Shown: in pieces, positions 39,901-51,900 of the stretch
How the letters are laid out: the number at the start of each line of letters is the position of its first letter
How positions within the stretch are numbered: position 1 is the stretch's first letter
NCBI RefSeq assembly: GCF_964355755.1
Contig: NC_092670.1
Span: forward strand, 23,685,201-23,749,200
Origin: Antedon mediterranea
Taxonomy: Eukaryota > Echinodermata > Crinoidea > Comatulida > Antedonidae
Length of the DNA: 64,000 bases
Reading direction: 5' to 3'
Notes under the pieces: generated by a model
The model's input: only the letters and a program-made list of their open reading frames with translations
Databases searched by the model: none
What the model was told of the DNA's origin: nothing
Position numbers and translations under genes: made by a program

Positions 39901-42900
39901 CCCACCCGGCCCCACATGCCTCCCGTGGAGGAGGGCGGCGTCGGGGTTGCCGTGGGAACCAGAAGTGACATTCCTGGGGATGGGCTCGGTTTTTCGGTAA
40001 CCGAGCGGGTGGGGGGAAGATTAGGGATGTTCGCACATGTCTGGGAGTCCATGGGAGTAGACTCGTGGGTTGTAAGTACCCTGTACGCGGGTTACAGGAT
40101 AGAATTCACCTCTCTTCCGCATATGGGTCCACAGAGGCCAACTCAAATTCCTTCCTGCCCAATCAGGAAGAAGGCCTTATTCGAGGGAGTCAAAGAATTA
40201 ATGCAGAAGGGAGCTATCTCACGAGTCCCTCTCACATCCCTTACAAAAGGCTACCTTTCTACACTATTTCTCACAGAAAAGGAATCGGGGGGTTGGCGTC
40301 CTATTCTCAACCTCCGAAGTTTAAATCAATTTATAATCCCGGTAAGGTTCAGAATGGACACGCTGGTCACGGTCCTACGTGGCCTGTGTCCCAGGGACTG
40401 GGCAGCATCTCTAGACTTAAAAGACGCCTATTTCCACGTTCCCATTTCCCCAGAGGAACGTCATTGGCTACGGTTTCTCCTGGACGGGGAACTATACCAG
40501 TTCAGAGCCCTTCCGTTTGGCCTGTCCACTGCCCCACGGGTCTTCACTCGGGTAGTCAAGGCACTGGGGGAAGTTTTCCACTCAATGGGGGTAAGAATCT
40601 TCATGTACCTGGACGATTGGCTAATTCTCGCAAATTCCAAACAGGCCTCGTAAACCACGTCGGCCTTGTATTGAAGATCACAGAAGCCGCAGGTTTCATT
40701 ATCAATTATCAAAAATCAGTTCTCACCCCGTCTCAGTCCCCACTGTTTCTTGGGGCCCGTCTAGATCTGATTCGGTCAATGGCGTTCCCATCACAAGCTC
40801 GCATAGAAACCTGTCGGACAGCAATAAAACTCCTGTTGTCCCGACCATCATCCCCAGCCCTGATGTGGCTGAAAGTTCTGGGGTACCTTGCGAGTTTCGT
40901 AGATTTAGTTCCGGACTGCCGACTTCACATGCGTCCGATACACCTCCACCTCCTTTATCATTTTTCCCCTTCCACCAGAAACATTCTGGCCCAGGTCCCG
41001 CTAAATACATTCGTAGCTTCTCACTTTCATTGGTGGCTTCAACCAGGAGGGTTGGACGGAGGAAAACCTTTCTCCGATCCTATTCTGTCGGTGCGAGTCA
41101 CCGTCGACGCCTCCCTCTCTGGGTGGGGCGGGCATGCGCCTTCCGAGCAGGTAGCGGGAACCTGGACCATGTTGCAATCAGCCCTCCACATAAATGTCCT
41201 AGAACTTCTGGCAGTCTCAAATACTCTACACAGCCTGCTCCACTTGTGTCACGGGGGAGGCTGTTTTGGTACTGTCCGACAGCGCCACAGTGGTATCTTA
41301 CATCAACCGTCAGGGCGGGACGCACTCCCCAACCCTGTGTTGTTACACATGGCAGCTCCTGAACTGGTGCCACCAGCAGGGGATCCACCTAAAACCAATT
41401 CACATTCCCGGCAAACTCAACACGATTGCCGATGCCCTCTCCCGTCTCCCGTCGCAAGGGATCTGTCCTTCCGACCGAGTGGATGTTATCGACAGCCGTC
41501 GTCCAACAGATCTTCAACACGTTTGGACGACCTCTCATCGACCTGTTTGCGACGAGCCGGAATACTCAACTTCCGATTTTTTGCTCCCGGTACTCAGAAG
41601 CCACGGCCTGGGCCACCGACGCCCTGTCAATTTCATGGAACGGGATGTGGGCGTATGCCTTTCCGCCTCTTTCCCTCCTCCCTCTGGTCATAGCTCGCAT
41701 TCGCCGCCATCAATGCAAAATCCTCCTGGTAGCTCCATAGTGGCCTCGCCAAACATAGTTTCCATCAATGCTGAGTCTGCTTTATTCTCAGCCCAGGACC
41801 CTGCCAATTCGGCCCGACCTTTTAGTTCAATCCCGGGCCCGGCTGGGCCTTCACAACCTGCAATCCCTGACGCTGACTGCCTGGCCCTTGTCAGGAATCG
41901 CCTCAGAAGTGCAGGAATTCCAGACGGGCCTGCCTTGTTGGCAGCCCAGTCTCGACGGGAGTCGACAAGAACACTATACAACAGCCGCCTTAAGCGTTTT
42001 TATCGATGGTGTGCCGGTTATAAAATCGATCCTCATTCCGCCTCTCTAGGCGAAGTCTCCCGGTTTCTTCATGACCTATTTGAGTCGGGACTCGAGGTCA
42101 GAACCATAGCGGGGTACCGGTCAGCTATTACAGTAGTATTACCGAGGTTCCCCGACGGATCGTCAGTATCCTCCTCTTTAGAACTATCGATGCTGATAAG
42201 AGGAATGTTTAATATTCGACGTCCCGTGCGGTCTTTGCTTCCCCGGTGGGACTTAAACTCGGTCCTTGAGGCCCCTACAAAACCGCCATACGAACCCCTT
42301 GGTTCAGCATCTCTGCTCGATGTTTCTATTAAGACTGCGTTTCTAGTAGCCGCAGCGTCATGTAAGCATAAGGGTGAGATTCACGCACTTTCCTTAGACC
42401 CTGGCCATATTCGGTTTGAGAACAACGGTGTTCGTCTCACTTTCCGAGCAGGGTTCTTAGCAAAGACCCAAACCCTGAACCACTCTCCACCAACCATTTT
42501 TATTTCTAAAATTTCCTCGCACTCCTCTGTGCGAGAAGACAGGCTTTGGTGCCCAGTGCGTGCGATACAAATATATGTTAATCGCACGCAACATTTACGA
42601 AACGGAATGTCACATCTGTTTGTGACGACAATAAAACCCCATGGCCTCGCCTCTAAGGATACGATGGCCCGTTGGGTCGTTTCCGCCATCAAGTCAGCGT
42701 ATGCATCTTCACGCTTGCCGCCGCCAGCTCATATGCACGATGTGCGCGGCTTAGTGGCTTCATGGGCGTTATTTCGGGGTGTGCCCGTTTCGGATATTTT
42801 AGCGGCGGCATGGTGGAGAGCTCAGACCAATTTTTCATCGTGCTACCTTCAGGACGTTGTCTCGTCCCAGGCGACCGTAGCGTCGGCAATTTGTCGGCCT

Positions 42901-45900
42901 TCTAAGTAGGGTAAGTTTGGTTTTAATCATAATCACGCCCTCCTCCTGATGCCGGGGCTACTCTGGCATATGTAGAGTCTATACAGGTAGGGATCTCACG
43001 AAATAGACTACACAAACCAACAGTGGGGTTGGTAGTCTATGAGTGACATACCTACCTGTATAGCAATCCCTCCCGCCTCCCCTCGCCGTGATCACGTGGA
43101 TCTCGGAAAATGAGGACGATGTCATGCGTGAGAGACGTTTGTACGGCCCGCTACGGCGCCTGGACTATTCCATTTTCCTTTCGAGGGGTGTCCATATTGG
43201 GAATAATGGCATATGTAGAGTCTATACAGGTAGGTATCTCACTCATAGACTACCAACACCACTGTTGGTTTGTGTAATCTGGAATCTGTTTCAAACCCAT
43301 GGCCGAATATAATCTGGAGAATATCAATGAATGACAGAGAGAAACTGCACTACATAAGAATTTAACAAAATAGAAAGGAATTACCGTTACAAACGAATGT
43401 TTCCAAGGTGTAGCCCTTTGGGCATGTGCAAGTGTATCCACCTTTAGTGTTCTGACATTCAGCAATATCATCACATTCATCAGTACCTCTTGCGCACTCG
43501 TCAATATCTGAAAAAATACAGTACAGTGAGTATAAGATTCATTCTTTATTCAAATTTTGAAAAACATTTAGATCTAAATTCTATTTTATTGAAGATTGTA
43601 ATTTAAAAATATAACTTATATGCAGGCTGATTATGTTGAGGCTTTGGTTTCGTCTAAAGTATGATAATATGGGAACGCCTTACCTTGGCAACCTCTTGGA
43701 ATATTTCCAATATACATGCCATCAATACATGTTACTTCGGAAGAAGATGTCCTTGGCATTAACTCAAAGCCCTTTATTTCACATGTGAACTCCACAACAG
43801 TAGAATGCATAAAAGTTCCACTAATATCAACACCATCAATTTCTAAGATGTGACAGTTGGCTGAAAGCAAAAATGATTATCATAAGCTTTGCCCTTCTCA
43901 ATCCAACTAAGACATGGCCTAGATGGTGAAATACTTTGTGTGTTTAGTCGCGTGGACGCGACTCTATAGTTCACTATGTCGGTCGGTCGGTCTGTCGGTC
44001 TGTCGGTCTGTCTGTCGGTCCGGTATCACTATGCGTTTTAGCACGCGACTTATGGCTGTTGGCCTTGTTTAGTACAAGTTGTGAGAGCCATTTTAATCAT
44101 AAATGTTCAGAAATGATTTGATTTCTTTGAATCATATTATCACCTACCATAACATTCAGGGAAGGCAAATGTTCCATTTGTGCATGAGCTAGAATTGGAG
44201 CCAACCAAAAAATATCCGTTGGAACAGGTAAATTTTATAAATTCACCACGTTGATAATTGCACTTGTCTCTCTGTAAAATTACTTTATCTGGCGTTTCCA
44301 ATGAAATTATCGTACATAATTCTGAAAAATGTAAACACTTTTATTAGGAAGAGGCATTTAGACGGCTGAATAAAGTACAGTAGTACTGCAAACTGTTGCC
44401 CAGCTATTTCAATTTATTTACAGTTAGAATTATCTTTTATTCTTTTTTATGTCATCATATATTCATTCACGGCAGCCATAGTGCAGCTAGTGCGGCCTAT
44501 CCGAGAAGACTTGTCCTACCACCAACGATCAAGGAGAACGTGTGTTGATGTTATGATTTTATTTACAACGTCTCTCCCTTAACAACTCGGCAACTCGACT
44601 CGACTTATATTAGAAATGTGTAGGTTGTGAGATGTTAAGAGGTGTGATTTTTTGGCCTCCTCTAGAGTAGTTCCACATGAATACGTACCAGAACATAATG
44701 TTGGATCTTCATCAGCATTGCCCAAACAGTCATTTGGATAATTATCGCATACAAAGCATTCATTAATACAAAAACTATTTGGACATCGGAATTCATCTGG
44801 TAAACAAGCTCCTATAATGAAAATAATAGAATTAATCAAACTTTTGCATATAACTTTAACCTCAACATGGTATTTGGTAACATTGTCCTTATATCTTGAA
44901 TATTCAAACCAAGGATAACAAGCTCTTGACTGTTTTTTTAACGAGTTTTTGGAAGGATGTGAAGTTGAGATTGCCTTAACCTTTTACTTTACTGTTTTCT
45001 TTATCATGATAATTTAAACAATAACTATACATACCGTCTACATAGATCGATGAAGTGTCAACTGATAACATACTTCCCGGTAATGCACCTCCATTATCAT
45101 CAATTGCAGTAATAATTCTACTTTGAAGTTGATCAGGTGACACGAAACTTTCAAATTGCATATTTGCAATAATACTACCAGAAGTAAAGCTTGACACTGA
45201 ACACGAACCCACTTCTTCAGTTGTAAAGACAGTAAACATCTGCAATGAAAAAAAAAAAAATATCTCACTATTATTATATAAAATATTGAACTTTAATTGA
45301 TTCACCAGCTATAACTGACTGAATAAAGCGTCATTCTTTTCTAAGTTTTATTTGACAATACTCATATCTCAGAAAATTAATTGCTATCTCATATTGATAT
45401 ATTCATGGAAAAAATCACTGCTGTAGTAACTTACACTCATACAGATTTCTTGTTGCAAATCCATAAACTGTTCTGAGGTTGAATCTAACAGTTCTGGCGT
45501 TAAAACAGCATCAGTATTACCATCTAAACTGGTAATAGGAAGTTGAAAATCTACCAATGGTGCAGTTGTCACTCTTTTGCTGGGAGTAGTTGGCTTAACT
45601 GTTGCAGTTGTCTCATATACATGTGGAGTAGATGGTCTAACTGGGGCAGTTGTTTCATATGCATGTGGAGCAGTTGGCATAATTTGTGCAGTTGTTGTCA
45701 CCGCACTAGTTGTAACATCTAATGTTGTAACATCATTTACTGTTGTCAAATCTCTTGATGTAGTTGCATCTTCAGTTGTTGTCACCGCACCAGTTGTAAC
45801 ATCTAATGTTGTAACATCATTTACTGTTGTCAAATCTCTTGATGTAGTTGCATCTGTAGTTGTTGTCATCGCACCAGTTGTCACCACACCAGTTGTTGTA

Positions 45901-48900
45901 ACATGTACGGTTGTAACATCATTTACTGTTGTCAAATCTCTTGATGTAGTTGCATCTGTAGTTGTTGTCATCGCACCAGTTGTCACCACACCAGTTGTTG
46001 TAACATGTACGGTTGTAACATCATTTACTGTTGTCAAATATCTTGATGTAGTTGCATCTGTAGTTGTTATTATCGCACCAGTTGTTGTAACATCTACTGT
46101 CGTAACATCAATCACTGTTGTAAAATCTCTTGATGTTGTTGCATCTTCAGTTGTTGTCACCACACCAGTTGTTGTAATATCAACTGTTGTAACATCATTC
46201 ACTGTTGTCAAATCTCTTGATGTAGTTGCATCTGTAGTTGTTGTCATCGCACCAGTTGTCACCACACCAGTTGTTGTAACATGTACGGTTGTAACATCAT
46301 TTACTGTTGTCAAATCTCTTGATGTAGTTGCATCTGCAGTTGTTGTTATCGCACCAGTTGTTGTAACATCTACTGTTCTAACCTCATTTACTGTTGTTAA
46401 ATCTCTTGATGTAGTTGCATCTGCAGTTGTTGTCATCGCACCAGTTGTCACCACACCAGTTGTTGTAACATGTACGGTTGTAACATCATTTACTGTTGTC
46501 AAATCTCTTGATGTAGTTGCATCTGCAGTTTTTGTTATCGCACCAGTTGTTGTAACATCTACTGTTGTAACATCATTTATTGTTGTCAAATCTCTTGATG
46601 TTGTTGCACCTTCAGTTGTCACCGCGCCAGTTGTAACATCTAATGTTGTAACATCATTTACTGTTGTCAAATCTCTTGATGTTGTTGCATCTTCAGTTGT
46701 TGTCACCGCACCAGTTGTAACATCTAATGTTGTAACATCATTTACTGTTGTCAAATCTCTTGATGTAGTTGCATCTTCAGTTGTTGTCACCACACCAGTT
46801 GTTGTAACATCTACTGTTGAAATATCATTTACTGTTCTCAAATCTCTTGATGTAGTTGCATCTGCAGTTGTTGTCATCGCACCAGTTGTCACCACACCAG
46901 TTGTTGTAACATGTACGGTTGTAACATCATTTACTGTTGTCAAATATCTTGATGTAGTTGCATCTGCAGTTGTTGTTATCGCACCAGTTGTTGTAACATC
47001 TACTGTCGTAACATCAGTCACTGTTGTAAAGTCTCTTGATGTTGTTGCATCTTCAGTTGTTGTCACCGCACCAGTTGTTGTAATATCAACTGTTGTTACA
47101 TCATTCACTGTTGTCAAATCTCTTGATGTAGTTGCATCTGCAGTTGTTGTTATCACACCAGTTGTAAAATCTACTGTTCTAACCTCATTTACTGTTGTTA
47201 AATCTCTTGATGTAGTTGCATCTGCAGTTGTTGTCATCGCACCAGTTGTCACCACACCAGTTTTTGTAACATGTACGGTTGTAACATCATTTACTGTTGT
47301 CAAATCTCTTGATGTAGTTGCATCTGCAGTTGTTACCGCACCAGTTGTTGTAACATCTACTGTTGTAACATCATTTACTGTTTTCAAATCTCTTGATGTA
47401 GTTGCATCTGCAGTTTTTGTTATCGCACCAGTTGTTATAACATCTACTGTTGTAACATCATTTATTGTTGTCAAATCTCTTGATGTTGTTGCACCTTCAG
47501 TTGTCACCGCGCCAGTTGTAACATCTAATGTTGTAACATCATTTACTGTTGTCAAATCTCTTGATGTAGTTGCATCTTCAGTTGTTGTCACCACACCAGT
47601 TGTTGTAACATCTACTGTTGTAATATCATTTACTATTGTCAAATCTCTTGATGTAGTTGCATCTGCAGTTGTTGTAACACCTTCTGTTGTCGCATCATTT
47701 ACGGCTGTAAACTCTATTGATGTTGTTATTTCTTCAGTAGTCACCAAACCAGTTGTCACCACACTAGTTTCTGTCATCGCACCAGTTGTTGTAACATCTA
47801 CTGTTGTCGCATCATTTATTGTTGTCAATTCTCTTGAAGTTGTTGCATCTTCAGTTGTCACCATACCAGTTATTGTCACAACACCAGTTGTTACCGCACC
47901 AGTTGTTGTAACATCTACAGTTGTCACATCATTTACTGTTGTCAAATCTCTTGATGTTGTTGTATCTTCAGTTGTCAACGGACCAGTTGTTGTAACACCT
48001 TCTGTTGTCGCATCATTTACGGTTGTAAACTCTATTGATGTTGTTGTATCCCGAGTTGTCACCACACCAGTTGTTGTAACACCTTCTGTTGTAACATCAT
48101 TTACGGTTGTCAACTCTATTGATGTTGTTGTATCTTCAGTTGTCAACGGACCAGTTGTTGTAACACCTTCTGTTGTCGCATCATTTACGGTTGTAAACTC
48201 TATTGATGTTGTTATTTCTTCAGTTGTCACCGAACCAGTTGTCACCACACTAGTTGCTGTCATCGCACCAGTTGTTGTAACATCTACTGTTGTCAAATCC
48301 CTTGATGTTGTTGCATCTTCAGTTTTCACCACATCAATTGTTGTCACCGCACCAGTTGTTTTAACAGCTAATGTTGTAACATCATTTATTGTTGTCAAAT
48401 CTCTTGATGTTGTTGTATCTTCAGTTGTTGTCACCACACCAGTTGTCATAGCAGCAGTTGTTGTAACATCTACTGTTGAGGCATTATTTACTGTTGTCAA
48501 ATCTCTTGAAGTTGTTGCATCTTTAGTTGTCACCATACCAGTTGTCACAACACCAGTTGTTACCGCACCAGTTGTTGTAACATAATTTATTGTTGTCAAA
48601 TCTCTTGATGTTGTTGCACCTTCAGTTGTTGTCACCACACCAGTTGGCACTGCATCAGTTGTTGTTACATCAACTGTTGACGCATCATTTAGAGTTGTCA
48701 AATCTCTTGAAGTTGTTGTATCTTCAATTGTCACAACACCAGTTGTTACCGCACCAGTTGTTGTAACACCTTCTGTTTTAACATCATTTACGGTTGTCAA
48801 CTCTATTGATGTTGTATCTTCAGTTGTCAACGGACCAGTTGTTTTAACACCTTCTTTTGTCGCATCATTTACGGTTGTAAACTCTATTGATGTTGTTGTA

Positions 48901-51900
48901 TTCTGAATTGTCACCACACCAGTTGTTGTAACACCTTCTGTTGTAACATCATTTACGGTTGTCAACTCTATTGATGTTGTTGTATCTTCAGTTGTCACCG
49001 GACCAGTTGTTGTCACAACACCAGTTGTTACCGCACCAGTTGTTGCAACACCTTCTGTTGTAACCTCACTTACGGTTGTCAACTCTATTGATGTTGTTGT
49101 ATCTTCAATTGTCACCGGACCAGTTGTTGTAACACCTTCTGTTGTCGCATCATTTACGGTTGTAAACTCTATTGATGTTGTTGTATCCTGAGTTGTCACC
49201 ACACCAGTTGTTGTAACACCTTCTGTTGTAACATCATTTACGGTTGTCAACTCTATTGATGTTGTATCTTCAGTTGTCACCGGACCAGTTGTTGTCACAA
49301 CACCAGTTGTTACCGCACCAGTTGTTGCAACACCTTCTGTTGTAACATCATTTACGGTTGTCAACTCTATTGATGCTGTTGTATCTTCAATTGTCACCGG
49401 ACCAGTTGTTGTAACACCTTCTGTTGTCGCATCATTTACGGTTGTAAACTCTATTGATGTTGTTGTATCCTGAGTTGTCACCACACCAGTTGTTGTAACA
49501 CCTTCTGTTGTAACATCATTTACGGTTGTCAACTCTATTGATGTTGTATCTGCAGTTGTTACCGCACCAGTTGTTGCAACACCTTCTGTTGTAACATCAT
49601 TTACGGTTGTCAAATCTATTGATGTTGTTGGTTCTTTAGTTGTCACCGAACCAGTTGTTGTCACCACACCAGTTGTTGTCATCGAACCAGTTGTTGTAAC
49701 ATCTACTGTTGTCGCATCATGTACTGTTGTCCAATCCCAGGATAATGTTGCACCTTCAGTTGTCACCGCACCAGTTGTTGCAACACCTTCTGTTGTAACA
49801 TCATTTACTGTTGTCAAATCTCTTGATGTAGTTGCACCTTCAGTTGTCACCGCACCAGTTGTTGTAACATCTAATGTTGTAACATCATTTACTGTTGTCA
49901 AATCTCTTGATGTTGTTGCGTGTGCAGTTGTTGTCACAGCACCAGTTGTTGTAACATCTGCCCTTGTCACATCAACAGCGGTTGTTACATCTACAATATA
50001 ATTCAACTTGAATTACATATGAATATGCTCCCAATGGTACTAAGAATGTTTAGACATGTTAACGTTTGTGATATATATAGGTTTTATTATAGGTCATATT
50101 AGAAATAGAGTTCTCCGAAATTAAACAATCTTATGTGCTACAATTGTAAAACTTACGTTCACACGATGATGTGTCATTTGACCATTCATAGTTTTCATAG
50201 CAGTCGCATGTATAACCTCCATCAGTATTATTGCAAATATGGTCACAAGTGTCAGTGTTAAGTTCACATTCATTTATATCTATAATGAAAAAACATGTAA
50301 TTAAATATAATTTTCGAAGCAAGAGTACATAAGCTTATGTGCCATTTTAACAGGACTTGACTTTTAGAAATATTGCTAAACACTACACTACACAGATACT
50401 ACAATATTTTCTAATTCTGATACTTATAGTTAGATTTTAAAAATATTTCTTTATGTACACATCCAAGGATTGCAAAATGGTGAAAGTAACTGTTTCCACA
50501 AAGAGGTAGCAGTTGGTTTCTCAGAACAAACCCAAGATGCTCTACACAAATACATTTTTGAATGTCTGTGGAGTGAACTTGAACAAAAAAATCATTTGAA
50601 AGCACTGACTTAAGTTAACCGAGACTTACCTAGACACTCGTCACCTGTAATGCTGTAGCCATTGAAGCATGGACATGTGAAACCACCATTGTTGTTAAGA
50701 CACTCAGAGTTGTTTTTGCAGTTATGGGTACCATTGCTACATTCATTAATATCTATAAAAATAAAGACGTTTAAAGAATTTATGTAGAAAAAGTTTAAGA
50801 CTCAAGAAGACTTAAGACTTTCTCATCAAGGTTTCCTACTATTCTAAATATTGCTTAGATACTCAAAATCAGTTTGTAAATGTCAGAAACTGCTTTCAGA
50901 AACCAACTCTTCACAGTGCAGTAGTTTCACCATTTTAAATATAGTAAAGATTTGTGTGTCATATATCCCAAGCCTTGCCTATATTCATCTAAAACACTCA
51001 CTAGTAACTTAAAAACAGTGAATAAAAACAAACCTAAACAGGTGACTCCATCTCCTGTGAAGCCACTTGGGCATGTACATTCGTAACTTCCAGGTGTGTT
51101 AGAACATGTAGACCGTGAGCCGCATTGGCTTCCAGTCTGGCATTCATCAACGTCCACACAAGTTGTACCGTTACCAAACCATCCATTAGAACAAGTGCAT
51201 GTAAAAAATCCAAAAAAATTTGTACAATCAGCATTTTCATCGCAGTTATCCAGTGAAACATCACACTCGTCAATGTCTAAAGTGAGAAAATAATAAAATG
51301 TACATCAATATTTATATGGTTTTTACATGGAATACCGTAGGTCAATACTATTATTGAAATATTAATATTAATTAGGAAGGACGAATACTGCGCAACCTAC
51401 CTTGACAAGAAGTACCATTGCCTTCATATCCATTGACACACTCACATATAAAGGAGCCTTCAGTGTTGGTGCAGTCGGCACTTACGTGACAAGGATAATC
51501 AACCAATCCACATTCGTTGATATCTGTAAAAGATATACATACGGCTTTATAATAGTGCAGATATAGTGTGATTTCTTAATGTTAGTGGATTCAGATGAGA
51601 GAACCTGCTGGTTGATTGAAACCCTTCTCCCTAAGCTAGAATTATTATTTGTAGCTGATATGTATGTAGTCATAAGATGTCTAGATAGCTTTGGATTTTT
51701 CATGACTTTTTTTCTGCGCTCCTGAATCCATTTTAATGAATAAGGGGTATCCACATGATGAGTGGTTCTACTGTAATTTAGTGTGGAAGCGCTACCTTGA
51801 TGATGGACATGATATTACTAACCTGTGCATGTTTCTCCGTTTCCACTGAACCCGTCAAAACATGAACATGTATAAGTTCCATTTGTGTTTATACATGTTG

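Larger units (their letters stand above)
39432..43275 (+). mobile_element. DIRS-type tyrosine-recombinase retrotransposon, decayed (~3.84 kb)
   Basis: The ends are fixed by the unit A intron, which lacks the insert (AAAAACAATCTGG). The element has inverted terminal repeats, RT, RNase H and tyrosine recombinase. Near its 3' end lies an internal region complementary to both termini joined together, the hallmark of DIRS elements. No clear target duplication is seen, as expected for insertion by recombination of a circle. It is GC-rich next to the AT-rich host DNA. Frameshifts and stops break the reading frames. Only a short Pro-rich gag-like remnant precedes RT, so it may also be internally deleted. 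It sits sense-plus in a minus-strand intron. Confidence 0.93.

Noticed and set aside
42381-42692. Minus-strand frame inside the DIRS element
   Set aside because: It is antisense to the tyrosine recombinase with no resemblance to known DIRS products.
45577-48585. Plus-strand open frame of about 1,000 codons rich in Val and Ser across the mucin exon
   Set aside because: It is the antisense shadow of Thr-codon repeats: ACA/ACT/ACC read in reverse give Val, Ser or Cys codons without stops. The same happens at 30,329-30,790 and 62,510-63,418. No promoter, domain or splice evidence supports it.
43385-50279. Two separate mucin genes, with the second starting near 50 kb
   Set aside because: No transmembrane, stop or signal-peptide exon lies between the units, and phases match across the junction. 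I keep it as the main alternative.
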